This document shows positions 11,444 to 22,928 of a stretch of 64,000 nucleotides of DNA, one piece after another. How positions within the stretch are numbered: the stretch's first letter is position 1; every line of letters starts with the position of its first letter. The stretch spans positions 2,976,001 through 3,040,000 of the forward strand of contig WWBZ02000040.1 of NCBI GenBank assembly GCA_011503125.2, in the 5' to 3' direction. The position numbers and the translations under genes are program-made. Source of the DNA: Botryosphaeria dothidea. Lineage: Eukaryota > Ascomycota > Dothideomycetes > Botryosphaeriales > Botryosphaeriaceae. The notes below the pieces were generated by a model. That model had not been told where the DNA came from and ran no database searches. It saw nothing but the letters and a program-made list of their open reading frames with translations.

Positions 11444-13500
11444 TCAGTAAATGATAACGTCTCCCCAAATTGAATGTCTTGGTGCACCACATCTTGAGCA
11501 GTCCTCCGCTGGATCAAAGAACTCACGCTCACCAACAAGCCTGTAGCCATCGCTGCACGGCCGTATGATCCATGGAGTGTCGGCATCATCCAAGAAGCGG
11601 ACAACATCCCCTGGACCCATGGTGAATGGTCCGATGCCAAAAGAAATAGATTTCTTGCCCAAGGAAAAGTGCCATCCTTCATTATTTTGATCACATATCT
11701 CCTGCAGTGCCCCGTAGGACCCCAGCAGCCGAGCAAAACAACAATAACAAGGAAAGGGGGAGGTATCTTTACTCCAGTACTTCAAGAATATAGTATTCAA
11801 GCGTTCCATGAACAAAGGTAACCACGACGAAATCTGGTGACGTGCGGTCGATAATCCGAATCGTCCTTGCATCAACGACATGAGTAGTTCAGATTGAAGT
11901 GACAGGTTTTTCTGGCACCTGACCCACTCCTCCCAGACAGTTTGCCACCAACTGAAGGCTGAGAGCGCAGTTTCTGGTGACTCAAGTTAACGCATTCTGC
12001 GCATGACCGTTGCGAAAACATGATCAGCATCCCCCACCGGCATCTGAACCATTTCGCGGTCCCAAAAAACGATGTGTACCGTGTCAACTTGATACCCGAG
12101 CAATTTGAGCGCCTTGTGGCCAGGTGGTTCTTTCAAAATCGTGATCTGCCCGTCTATCGGGGTCTATTATGGCTCTGTAACAACTTCCGATCCAGAAACC
12201 CGGAATTTGGTACGACCGACCAGTTCGGCACCCACGAAGGCATGCCAAGTACGCCCGGCAGGAAGCCTAAGGGTTACTGTAGTAGCACGGGATCGCCAAA
12301 GCGTCACTATTTCTTGTATTACCACCGACCCCTCTAGCACCGCGTATAGTACAGCATATAGAAACGGGCCCTCCGGCCCCGTCTCTAATAGTCTATGACT
12401 GAAAAGGGACGTTAAACTAAATAAATAAATAAATAAATAAGGCATGCCAAGAACTGAAACCTGTCCATGAGTCTGTGATAGGAGATCGCAGATAAGCATT
12501 TTGCGCTTGGTGATAAGGTAGACGGCAAAATCGATGAAGGTCTGAGCTGTTGATTTGGAATAATCCGGCCTGAACGAAGTTTCTCGCTGGTTGTTGGCTA
12601 AGCCCAGGATTTCAAACACCTTATCGCGAGGATCACCGGCATTGCAGACTCGAAAATCTCCGAGGAGACTTGATGCGCGGCGGCTCTCGTGCTCATGCTC
12701 AAGCTGCAGGTGGATCGCTGGGGGAACACTCGTTGCGAGATCTAGCATATCACCTGGTCGGTTTTGCGGATCTCTGTGCCAGAGCATGAAGCTCGAATTC
12801 AGCATGTTGAGATTGAACATTGACAAATGATCCCATGGCAAAACCTGAGAGCCACGTAGACATACAACTTGCTGGGTCAGGGCGACTTCCTGCAAGACCC
12901 AAACTCGAAAAAACCACGGCCGCAAGAAGAGGTCTTGCAGAGAATCATGGATTTCAAAACGGGCATAGGTCCACCTCGTGTCCCAAAACAATTTAGCACC
13001 GTGTCTAGGGTAGTTGTACCGGCCCGGGTGAGCTATTTTTACTCTCAATAATCCTTATCCGTATGGTATCACCTCGGTGAAGAATTGGAAAAAAGTAGTG
13101 ATGCTTTTATTCGCTTCACCGAGATAAATAATGACTCTGAAAGCTTTGGAGAATATATGGGACATCCAAAGAATCTGGTGGTTGCGCTCTCCAGCGTCCC
13201 CCTGGTCGATGCAGACAGCATCAAGCCAAATGAGGCGTTTGACATTAGAAAGTCGCAGGCGGCGCAATGCGTTTCGTGGTTGGTAGTCACTCCAAGATGC
13301 CGGGACCTTCGCAAAGTATGGTTTTACAGACAGAACCATCGCCGGTTGCATCTACCTACGTGTAGGGCACAGCCTCGAACGGGGGGAGATTGTCGAGTGA
13401 TACACGGAGGAGGGTGCCACGGATGGGATCCGCGGTTTCTCTAGGATGGAGCACAGCTAAACGGATTTTTCGGTCCTGTTCAATGGGAGAATGATGGAAA
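11444..13500 (-). pseudogene. HET-domain (heterokaryon incompatibility) pseudogene
   Basis: HET-domain genes mediate nonself recognition and cell death after hyphal fusion. Reading 13500 to 11444, pieces of a HET protein appear in order but in changing frames: PIRGTLLRVSLDNLPPFEAVPYT, then a TAG at 13356-13358 where the family has the SYxWGD tryptophan; ALRRLR...LIWLDAVCIDQGDAGERNHQI; an in-frame TAA at 13055-13057; WFFRVWVLQEVAL; GDPRDKVFEILGLA; GMPSWVPNW in another frame; a TAA at 11987-11989; and the usual C-terminal GPGDVVRFLDD...WIIRPCSDGYRLVGE. At least two single-base shifts lie between 13270 and 13330. A likely intron at about 12405-12460 contains a TTTA microsatellite. The gene cannot make a full protein as read; sequence error could account for one lesion but hardly all. 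Confidence 0.8.
12414..12440. repeat. (AAAT)n microsatellite
   Basis: About six tandem copies of AAAT/TTTA inside the probable intron of the HET pseudogene. Confidence 0.85.
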
Positions 13501-13546
13501 ATGAGCTCAATCACCTCCGTTATCTGTTATTGGATAGCATATTAGC

Positions 13547-14056
13547 TTAGTCATTCATTCTGAGACGTCTTGGGAGCAACACCACGAGCGCCTCAGCAAT
13601 CAAGCAATCAAGTAATTCATTCATCGATTCCGACCGATCAAGCGCAAATTCCATCAGAGAATATTTGTACTTGCGAGTTGGCTGTGGCGTTAAGACTCGT
13701 CCGGTGCGGAATGCAGAAATGTCTTCAGTCGTACGATTGATGACAGCGTGATAGACGGATCGAAAGTCGGTGAGATTCGACCCGCAGGATTCGCAAAGAG
13801 GGACGTGATCTTGTATCGAGACAGGTACGGAAGTGCATTGAAACAAGTCTTCCCGGGTCGGAAAAGATGATGCTTGAGAGACTGTTTTATGATCTTGTTC
13901 GGAATAGATGGTCCGACATGTCCAGCATGTCGTATCGCCGGCGACCGAGCGAGGGTATACGCTGCAGCGGCCATCAGGAATCACAGAGAGTCGTAGATTG
14001 AACTCGTCGTCATGAGCTTCGAGCTCAGAGGAGGCCTCGTCAAGAACCGTACTCAT
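13547..14056 (-). CDS. hypothetical protein with paired CxxC motifs
   Basis: Uninterrupted 169-residue ORF from an ATG at 14056. It has CWTC near residue 45 and CESC near residue 88, spaced like a possible metal-binding pair, and no signal peptide or membrane segment. I do not recognise the family. It lies directly upstream of, and on the same strand as, the decayed HET gene, with the stop only about 50 nt before the first recognisable HET sequence. It could be a separate small gene or a remnant of the HET gene's 5' region. Confidence 0.4.
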   Translation of the reverse strand: MSTVLDEASSELEAHDDEFNLRLSVIPDGRCSVYPRSVAGDTTCWTCRTIYSEQDHKTVSQASSFPTREDLFQCTSVPVSIQDHVPLCESCGSNLTDFRSVYHAVINRTTEDISAFRTGRVLTPQPTRKYKYSLMEFALDRSESMNELLDCLIAEALVVLLPRRLRMND

Positions 14057-14620
14057 TGCGCTCGTAGCAGGGTGCTCCGATTGACAAGCTGGAGGGGTTC
14101 GAGGCTGAGCTATCGCTGCCGACTTCGCAAGGCCTACATCCCGGCTCTATCAGCTTGTGCGGCATGAGTAGGAGAGCCAATCAGGGCATGCTGCCACTCG
14201 TCGCTTGGGTTATCCAATGAAGATACTCAAAGGGGGGTTCGACCGATACGGTTCTAGAGCTGTCCCCGAAAGCGATGGCCCGGATCAAAAGAACGTCCAT
14301 TCTGATACTACGATGGATGTTGTGGTGATCCAAATGTAGGCGGTACGGGTCGAAACTGCTATGGAGATGCCATGCGGAGGACTCTTGAGGTGTCGGATCG
14401 ACAGTTAGATGCAAGAGAACTAGTCGGCCCTCTTCTTGGACAAGTGGTAACTATCTTGTTTCGATTTCCAGCTGGTGAGGCAGCAACTGCGTACCTACCC
14501 CTGCATGTACCCCGCATCTCCGCAGCTCTCGGCAGCACTTGCCCCAACCATTTGCACTCCGAACTCCTCTTGCTCCATTCTGTCCGCCACAACAGTCTTT
14601 TGCGTGTTATTGCAAGAACA
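14057..14620. other. spacer upstream of bHLH gene
   Basis: About 560 bp between two divergent genes. It must hold the bHLH promoter; I see no distinctive element. Confidence 0.3.
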
Positions 14621-15656
14621 ATGGACGCAAACGTCGCACTCTCCCGAGCTTCCACACGGCTTTTCACGCCAAATAAGAACAAGAAGAAGCGCATCCGCGT
14701 CTTTACACCTGACGATAGAGCTTCGCACCGCGCCATCGAAAAGCAACGCCGAGAAGCTCTGAATGAACGTTTCATTGTACGCTGTGTCCATTTATTACCA
14801 CCACCTAGACCATTGCATCATCTTCAGTGCAATTCCATCCCTTAATTCCCCTTTTCTTCCTGCAACCACTCACTCCTCACAGGAGCTTGCTCGCCTTCTC
14901 CCTGGGCTCGCCTCTCACCACCGTCTCTCCAAATCTATCATCGTCAACGAAAGCATAGTCCATCACAAAAAGCAGCGTACTGAACGACTAGCTGCTGCAC
15001 GTGAGATTCGCTGCCTTCTAGCAGAGCGTGAGGAACTACGTGCCGAAGTGAACAACTGGAGGACGCGCTTTGGCCACCTCGGAACGGAGCTGCAACAAGG
15101 AAGACCACTTGACGAAAATGTTCAGAGTCTTTTGAATGTTGAGAACGAATCTTTTGGCAAATTCCCAAATGGGTTCGGAGATAACAGGCCAAGCGATGGG
15201 GAAGCAGAAATCTATCAAGACGTAGGAGAGACCACCAACGGACCGGGCCAGACAGATATACCTGAAGTGCAACGGGAACACACTGGGCACGGCCCATCAC
15301 TCTCTTCAAGGCTTGATGCCGTTGCCTTGGCCCCTGATGATTCTAACATCCCGCCCCGAATTGAGAATCCACTTCCTAACCCGGGGTTTCCTGGTCCTCC
15401 GAACGTTGCGCAGCCAGACAATGGCCCAGCTTCTCATCAACTCGGAGCTGGCGTTCCCGCATGTCTACTCTCCTCATTTGGTACTGATGAACAACCAGCT
15501 ATGCATCAAGCAGCCGTGCCCCTCGGCGTCGATGATCTTTGGGAACTAATTGGGCCAAGCCCGCAACTTGATGTTAATCCTGCCTTGGCTGAGTCTCGCA
15601 CAATGCACGACGATACCCGCAACTCTGGTGGACTCACTGGTCAACTCTATTTCTGA
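14621..15656 (+). CDS. bHLH transcription factor
   Basis: Protein of 309 residues in two exons (14621-14776, 14883-15656; 106-nt intron). The basic region HRAIEKQRREALNERF has the His, Glu and Arg residues that contact an E-box (CANNTG). Splicing joins it to ELARLLPGLASHHRLSKSIIV, giving a loop and second helix (NESIVHHKKQRTERLAAAREI) that continues as a short coiled coil rich in Glu/Arg/Leu. The C-terminal 180 residues are Pro/Asn/Gly-rich and probably disordered. The intron falls between helix 1 and the loop. The gene converges on the transaldolase gene with about 100 bp between stops. Target genes are unknown; the neighbouring sugar-related pair is only a guess. Confidence 0.85.
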
Positions 15657-15760
15657 ACCATATCTGCTCTACGGTAAAAATCGACAACTCGCGTTTCCTA
15701 GGCGTAAACGGCGGAAAATTTGGTTGAATCAAGAGAAAAAAAAAGTAAAACCACAGTCTA

Positions 15761-17104
15761 CTAAACCAACTTCATGGCTTCCTCAATGGCAGCCTTGCTT
15801 CTCATCTCCCCGCCCTTGAATAACTCCAAGGCCTCGAACAGACGAGCCTTCGTCGCCGGGTCCGCCTCAATCGCCTTCTGCAACTCGGCACCGTTGTTTG
15901 CAAGGTAATCCACATCAGTGCTCGCCAACTTTCCATCCCAGTCAGCCGGACCAAGCGGATCAATCTTGGAGAGCTTCGCCAATCGCGCCGGAGTTGGCGC
16001 AGCGTTTTCATACACGTAACCCTTTGGCTTTGGTATGCCCTCTCCAGGTTGCTTGCTCGGGTCATATGGGAGCTGAGCCAACTTGGTCAGGACCTCGGGG
16101 GAGATGGTGGCATGGTGGCAACCCATTTCGCCAGCTGCCATTGCCTCCTGCGGAGAGATGAAGCTAAAATTACGGGTTACAAAATTGTACTATGGGAATT
16201 TCTCAAGCGGAGTAGCATACCTTGCGGCCTTGACCAAGGGTTGTTCCTTTCCAGTCTCCTTGTAGAGCCTCTTGTAGGTCTCCAACATCTGGATCATGCG
16301 CGCAGACATTGTGTGATCAAGAGCAGGATCTTCGACGTTGGGCCACAAAGCAAGGTCTGCGTGGGCCTTCACCTCTACAGATCGCAAGCGTGTCAACTTG
16401 GAAGAGCATGGGAAGAACATCGTAGGGGCTGCACGAACCATTGTAATAAGGGCTGATGTACAGACAACCAGCCTGACTTGCTGCTATTGCCTGAGGCAGG
16501 CTAAAAAGAGAAGTCCCGAGTGTACGGATCCCCTCCTGCAACAAGATAGGACCGGCATTCATCGCAGGACCGGTGCATGGAATTTTGATGCAGAGTCTGT
16601 CCTTTCCGATTCCAACTTTCTCAAGTTCGCGCGCGTATGCTCGGGCGTGTTCGACGACCTTGTCCGTGTCGTACGCATAGGAGGGCGATGTTTGCAGAAG
16701 CACACGGCCTTGGAGGTTGCCAATGTTCTTTGCACAAAGCTGGGCGCTCTTGTTTGGATGAATCGGTCAGCGTCAATACCGAGCCTTGCCGTTGGTTCTG
16801 AACAGGAATACGTACCACACGTGTGAGGACTACTTGCCAGCCTTGGTCCTTGTGGTCACGGACGGCTTGCAGGAACATTTCTCGGTTCTCTGGAAGAACC
16901 ATGTGCTCGCTGACAATGAGCTGGTTGCTGGTCTGGTTGTGGGGCTTGATGGGAAGCGTTCCGGGGAAAGCGGGATCCATGGTGTCGACGTCTACGTTCA
17001 CTGTATCTGGTGTAAGCCTCTCTTCAGAATTGTTTTCGTGCTTCTTGGATCGTACGCCATTCCTCTAGCTTCTCGATCCAGGTGATTGGAGCGTTGCTAC
17101 CCAT
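15761..17104 (-). CDS. transaldolase-family enzyme
   Basis: 368 residues in five exons (17104-17056, 17006-16816, 16748-16439, 16374-16221, 16163-15761), all joining in frame. Transaldolases move a dihydroxyacetone unit between sugar phosphates in the non-oxidative pentose phosphate pathway. The protein shows NVDVDTMDP near the N-terminus, LLQTSPSYAYDTDKVVEHAR, the Schiff-base lysine segment DRLCIKIPCTG, then SLFSLPQAIAASQAGCLYISPYYNEVKAH split by an intron, and a 100-residue C-terminal extension beginning FISPQEAMAAGEMGCHHATI. It is divergent in sequence from canonical Tal1 and probably an accessory paralogue. It is divergently arranged with a sugar transporter, which fits pentose or sugar-phosphate use. 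Confidence 0.85.
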
Positions 17105-17385
17105 TGTGGATTTTGTGTAGGACTGATTTTGTTACGGAGGTATCTTGGGAGTTGGGGTTGCAGAAAAGTAACCAGCAGTGCTTTATTTATGTATTTCCTG
17201 GAGATGGTGCAATCCTTGCGGTTCCACTGATGATCGGCCAAAGACTGAAGACAACGTGGAGATAAGTGAGAAGTGCGACCGGTGCAAGTGGAGACTATCT
17301 CGTCCTACGGGAACGCGCATTGGAGTTGTCAGTCATGCATTGAATCAGTCGAGGCGTCCAAAAACAGCTATTTCGAGGGCGCCAC

Positions 17386-17447
17386 CACACAGGGCAAAGA
17401 GGGGCTACCCACGAAGCCGGGAGGCAGCACACAGGGCAGAGAGGGGG
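17386..17447 (+). repeat. two copies of a CACACAGGGCA-type 20-mer
   Basis: Copies at 17386-17405 and 17428-17447 differ at two positions (CACACAGGGCAAAGAGGGGC versus CACACAGGGCAGAGAGGGGG) and are 42 nt apart. Confidence 0.6.
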
Positions 17448-17620
17448 CGATCCGCACGGGATCACCGGCATTGCATGGGACTTGCTAATCACAATCCTGC
17501 TTCACATCCTTGGCTTCCCCAGATTCTGACGAACTAGCGCCCGAGAACCCCGCAAATCACACCCCGGCCTCGTGCGGCGTAGGCCTGAGCTTGGACTCTG
17601 CGATATCTTATCCCTGTCCT

Positions 17621-17672
17621 GACCTGTGCAGGACGAGTTGGCCTGCACAGGTCTTCGTGCCCTGCACAGGTC
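17621..17672. repeat. 12-bp repeat in inverted and direct copies
   Basis: GACCTGTGCAGG at 17621-17632 is followed after 9 nt by its exact reverse complement CCTGCACAGGTC at 17642-17653. The latter recurs exactly at 17661-17672, a 19-nt period. It lies about 520 bp from the transaldolase start and 360 bp from the transporter start. Confidence 0.85.
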
Positions 17673-18031
17673 TACGAGAGGTCAATCGGCCCTCATTTGG
17701 CGCTCCGTGCAGGTAATTGATGGTATGCTTTCGGTTACGAGCATTGGGTTCGCAGCCGAATGCCGCGCGCCTCCTTCCTGGTCTCGGTATCTTGCAGCTT
17801 TTGCTTTGGCATTCAGTTTCAGAGCACCTTGTCACCATACGCACAAATTTCCTCATTGTGGTACGAGTCATTGCGCCACAATGGCGCTTCTCCGCCCAAC
17901 CCGAAGGCCTTGGGCTCCCGAACTCTCTGCCTGTCGGGCCACACTACTCCGGTGATTTAAGTATAAATGGACAGCTTTAACCCTGCATCTGGGACGGCAG
18001 ATATCGGTGCCATATCTCAACAATATTCATC

Positions 18032-20544
18032 ATGTCGAGTGACAAGAAGCGTCCGTCTCTGTCGAAGTCGCTCGATGCGGATGTGGAGCATCTGGAGGAC
18101 ATTGGCCGGACGGTCACTTCAGTCGATTACAACCGCAATGTGAATGCGAAGTCAGTCACTCCAGAATAGTACTCGCAGATGGAGAAATCCTGACAACATA
18201 GTCCAGGATCCTCAATCCCCTTGCCGGCATCCCAAAGGAAGAGCTGCTGCTCCGAGTGTCCGCTTTCTGCGTCGAGTCTGGCCTGCAGGAGCATCTATCA
18301 GTTTTTCAGAGAGGAGCATTGGTAGCGCAAAGCCCTGCGGACTTTGAAAACATCCCGGATCTTGACGAGGACGACAAGTATCATCTCCGCAGGGAGATCA
18401 CTCGTGAGTCAAAGAGGTGCAGCGAATTTTCATCATGCTAATAATTGGAATGACAGACAAATGGCGCCTCCCCAAAGACCTTTACTGGACTATTGCAGTG
18501 TGCTCGCTTGGATCAGCCATTCAGTAAGTTCAGCGCTGCCTTGAGAGGTAGCACTCTAACCAGAATCAGAGGTTGGGACAACACCGGTGCAAACGGTGCA
18601 AACCTGTCATTTCCGGCAGATTTTGGGATAGATCACAATCACTGGCTTGTTGGGTTCATCAATTCTGCGTACGTTTAGAGTTGATCAACCAAACATATGA
18701 GTGAGTCTGCTAACATCTTTGTATAGACCGACAATCTTTGGCCTTGCAAGGTAACGGATACTGACATCCCTATACGGAACGATGCTGAACGAAGCACAGT
18801 GCATGGGCCACGGATCCGTTGAATTACTGGTTTGGCCGAAGAGGTGTAATATTTCTCAGTGGCCTCTTGTATGTTTCAGACTCTACACTATCTCGGTAAC
18901 TACTCATTCTCGCAGTTGTGTGTTCCCCGTGTTGGCTCAAGCGTTTGCGCAGAACTGGGAAGGACTTCTGATCTGCCGCCTGTTTATGGGACTGGGTAAG
19001 TTTACACATTTTCGGGTTGAACTAAACGAATACTGAAATCATATGTTCAGGAATGGGTATCAAAATCACTACCATCCCGATCATGACTTCCGAAGCTTCA
19101 CCGGCTCCAATCCGTGGAGCCCTCGTCATGAGTTTTCAGTTATGGGTGGCTTTCGGCATCTTCATGTGAGCCATCCCTCAAATCCTACATTATGATCGGC
19201 TCTGATATTCTTCAAGCGGATTTTGTTCCAATCTTGTCTTCTACGACGTTGGAAGACTTGCTTGGCGCTTTCAACTGGCGGCGGCTTTTGTCCCAGCCAT
19301 CCCAATTCTTATTCTAGTTTGGTTCTGTCCCGGTAATGCAAACCTCATATTTCGTGATTGAGAGCATATACTCAAGATCTGCAGAATCTCCTCGATGGCT
19401 CCTGAAGAAGCAAAGATACAGGGACTCTTTCAATTCATTCTGCCGGCTGCGCAACTCACCTGTAATGGCAGCTCGTGACCTGGTACGACACAGATCTCCC
19501 ACAGGCATGCCAAAGAACACTTACTGACAGAGTAAAAGTACTATGCCCACTGCCAGATCTCTCAGGAGAACGATGCCTTCGGCGGCAGCACGCTCAGTCG
19601 ACGTCTCCGCGAGCTCTTCAGCGTACCCCGACTTCGACGCGGCTGTCTCTCTGGAGGCCTCATCATGACCGCACAGCAATTTTCAGGGATCAACATCATG
19701 TCGTCAGCTTGCCCTCTCATTACTTGAACCCAACCCAAGGAGGGAAGATGCTAATTCGACTAGTTTCTATTCGTCAACTATTTTCGCCGAAGCTGGTTAC
19801 TCAACGAAGCAGTGCCTGCTGGCCTCCTTCGGTTTCGGCCTCGTCAACTTTGTCTTTGCATTCCCCGCCATCTGGACCATCGACACATTCGGCCGTCGTA
19901 ATCTATTGCTGTTCACGTTCCCCAACATGGCGTGGTGCTTGGTGGTTGCTGGATGCCTGTTTCTGCTGCCGCATGATGTAGATGCGAGAGTGCCGCTCAT
20001 CGCCCTCTTCATATACTTGTTCACGGCATTTTATTCACCAGGTGAGAAATGCCTCCGTTTGTTAGGTACTTCCTACTTGCTGACCGACTGCTCAGGAATT
20101 GGACCCGTTCCGGCTGTGTATACCGCAGAATGCTTCCCACTCTCACACCGCGAAATCGGCGTAGCCTTTTGCGTCTGCGTAAACAACATTATTGCGAGCA
20201 TCCTCAGTCTAACTTTCCCGCCTCTCCTTGATGGTTTGAGTCCTACCGGGGCCTTCGGCTTCTACGCTGGGCTGAACATGCTCGCATTCGTGCTGCTGTT
20301 CTTCATTGTCCCAGAGACGAGGTATTCCCGGATTTCCACAGTGCGTCTGAAAAACAGGTCTCTAATTCCTCGTAACTCTAGACAACGTACTCTCGAAGAG
20401 CTCGATTACGTTTTCGGTGTCCCTACTCGTCGGCACGCTTCTTATCAAGTCGGAACATGGCTTCCTTGGGCCTTTCGGCGCTATGTCCTTTTGGATAGGG
20501 ACGCAAAGTGGCAGCCGTTGTACCATTTTTCAGGGACAAACTGA
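18032..20544 (+). CDS. MFS sugar transporter (sugar porter family)
   Basis: Roughly 13 short exons splice in frame into a full sugar porter. In order: a hydrophilic N-terminus ([20 protein letters not shown]), helix 1 around [30 protein letters not shown] split over an intron, FGRRG in loop 2-3, [14 protein letters not shown], the extracellular-half signature [26 protein letters not shown] spanning a splice site, [19 protein letters not shown], and [15 protein letters not shown] before a hydrophilic tail. All splice phases I checked keep the frame open, so the gene appears intact. The QQxSGxNxxxYYSST-like segment marks it as a hexose/pentose type transporter. It is divergent from the transaldolase-like gene. 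Substrate is not determined. Confidence 0.87.
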
Positions 20545-20657
20545 GTTGTCTAGTGCAGCAATGTTTTGAGTAAATCTCTTCCTGCTGGAAACCTGCTGTA
20601 AAAATAAAGACTTTATTCTTGTATTCGTCACACGTCACTACCGATGGCTGCTACGTA

Positions 20658-22376
20658 CTAAGCTCCTCGCTCACCATACCTCTCCGCTGCGACCATCTCA
20701 GTCTCAGTCTCAGTCCCAGCCTCTGCCTCCGCCTCCGCCTGCGCCTCCAACTGCGCTCTTTCCTCAACCGTTAGATCACTCTTCGCCCTACCAATCTTGA
20801 CAAACAGATACATGAACATTGCAACTCCCGCACACCCCACTCCCAGCCAAAATGCTGTTTTATAGCTACGTCTGCGGCCCAAATGCGCAGTACTGCCGAC
20901 GGCAAGGTCGGCCACACCAAGGGAGAACCCCATGCCCAAGAACAACGTAGTATTGATCAGCGCGCCCCCCAGCCCCTGGCGGTTCCGCGGCATGTTCGTG
21001 GTGATGAACACGTTGCTCACCGAGAAGAGGATGTCTCCGCCGAGCGTGGTGCAGATCATGGCCGGAAACACGTACGCCCAGTAGTTGGGGTTCTCGGGCA
21101 TGATGGCGAAGAGCAGGTGGCAGACGATATTGGAGCAGGCCGAGAGCATGATCAGGGCTTTGCCGGGGAGCAGGTGGAGGACGAAGCCGCCGACGGTGGC
21201 CAGGATGAGGCCGCCGGCGGCCATCGGGGCGAACCATGTTGCTGTTTGGAGCGTCCCGGCGCCCAGGACGAGCTCGATGCTGCGGTGGCGTTGGGATTAG
21301 TATTGAGATATCTTTTGGGAATTGACTGGGGCTTGGAACTGACTAGAAGCTGGCGTAGTAGAGGTAGATGCCCCATAGCCCATACGAGAAGAAGAGTCCG
21401 ACGATGAGAGGCTTGAACGACTTCGGCTTGAACAGGTCGAAGGGGAGCAACGGTTGTTCTGCAACCCATCCCTCCACGTATACGGCAGCACCAAGGCAGA
21501 GTACACCGATGACAAATGTCACGATGATGTACGGAGTTGCCCAGACTTGAGGTGCGTGGGCGCTATCCGTGATGGCAAAGACGACCAAGAGCAAGCCGGG
21601 GACGATGGTCACCAAACCCCACCAATCCATCTTGACATCCGTATCCTTCTTGTCGGGACCTTCCTGCGGTATGAAGAATATGGACGTGGCCATTATGATT
21701 GCGAGGAGGATGGTACCAAAGTAGAAGAACCACGGCCAATTCAGGAACTGTCCACTAATACCGCCGAAGAAGATACCGGTGAAGAAGCCAACGGGAGCGA
21801 AGGCGCCGTAGAGGCTGAAGACGAGGTTTTTCCGTGGGCCCGGGCGGTAGAAGGTACCGATCAGCCTTATGCCTGATGGCAGAAATGCGGCAGGACCAAG
21901 ACCAGCAAGCGCACGATACCAGATGAGCATGATGTAGCTCTGGCTGAATCCTCCGATCAGGCACCACATAGTGAACCATACTAGCCCGCATATGAACACT
22001 ATGTGTCCTCCATGCATATCCGCGAGACGGCCGAAGGGGAATATGAAGGCGCCGGTGATGAGGGCGAAGACGCTTGCGGGCCAGCTTTGTGACTCAGGGG
22101 GGATATCGAGAGCGGTGGATATCGCGGGGAGGATTATGTGGAAACCACTGACGAAATATTCCTTTTTGCTGTCAGAGGCCTATAGATGAGAAGTCGACAG
22201 GATGAGCTTACCGCCATGAACATGGAGCCAAGCAGAGAAAAGCAGAAGCAGACCTCTGTATACGCACTCTTGAAAGTAACGGGGCGTTGTCTTCCGAGTT
22301 TTTCAACATCCAGGGCGGCAATATCGTAGAGAGAACTGCAGCGGGTGCCTGCCTCGCAGGTACTGACTTGTGCCAT
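20658..22376 (-). CDS. MFS transporter, DHA2-like (14-helix type)
   Basis: At least three exons. The first (from 22376) encodes a 55-residue N-terminus; the frame continues after an intron at EYFVSGFHIILPAISTALDIP. The protein has PFGRLADMHGGH in loop 2-3, WYRALAGLGPAAFLPSGIRLIG in helix 4, and GAFAPVGFFTGIFFGG as the antiporter motif. A second intron near 21290-21350 lies between YYASFY and IELVLGAGTLQTATWF. About fourteen hydrophobic segments fit DHA2. The tail is a low-complexity Ala/Glu then Thr/Glu repeat encoded by near-tandem codons (about 20700-20760). It diverges from a Zn2Cys6 factor with 552 bp between starts, an arrangement common for a pump and its regulator. Confidence 0.85.
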
Positions 22377-22928
22377 CTTGAGTTCGGTAAACTATCAGAG
22401 AAATCGTTGTTGAGTTCGGTATTTCAAGACCATTCAACCACTGCACTTAAGGAGGTGAGCCATCCGGGCTACCCAGGCGGTGGATGACAAAAGCGAAAAA
22501 AAGCCAACGAAGCATTGGGAAGCAACAGCGAGAGAGAAGGATCCATGGAAGCGGTATCTGACTCTTGGCTTCCGCATCCGTCCCATTACAAGTTGTAATG
22601 CAGTGCTGTTGACCTCCGGCTTGCATGTGCTGGAGGCAGAGGACCCGCTCTTTACCCAAAATGGAAGCCAAGGCGCAATTTTGCTCGTTACATAAGCAGC
22701 CCTTGCGTTGATTGTCCCCCTCCACCGTCATCTTCCCCTCGCCATCCAAAACCCCACTGCTGCATGCCTGTCGCATCTTATAGGCCTAGCCCCGTCAGCA
22801 ACCTGACCCATCTGATCCCAGGCTAAGCCGATCTCCCGCCTTTCTCCGGAATTTTGGTCCCCAACCTTGGGTTCGGGTGCGGCAGCCAGCCTCAACTTTT
22901 TTTCCATCCCCGGGAGAGCGCGGACCGA
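22377..22928. promoter_or_regulatory. shared promoter, DHA2 transporter / Zn2Cys6 factor
   Basis: 552 bp between divergent start codons. It holds a perfect 15-bp palindrome at 22585-22599. The stretch 22860-22928 is the pyrimidine-rich leader of the regulator. Confidence 0.5.
22585..22599. promoter_or_regulatory. candidate operator palindrome ATTACAAGTTGTAAT
   Basis: Seven-base arms ATTACAA and TTGTAAT are exact reverse complements around a single G. It lies about 210 bp from the transporter start and 330 bp from the regulator start. Confidence 0.4.

Larger units (their letters stand above)
17105..18031. promoter_or_regulatory. shared promoter region, transaldolase / sugar transporter
   Basis: 927 bp between two divergent start codons. 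It contains the repeat cluster at 17621-17672 and a pair of near-identical 20-mers at 17386-17405 and 17428-17447. Sequence near 17990-18031 is the short leader of the transporter. No ORF here has coding support. Confidence 0.45.

Noticed and set aside
17386..17672. CRISPR-like repeat array
   Set aside because: Only two or three copies with irregular spacing, in a fungal promoter; no array.
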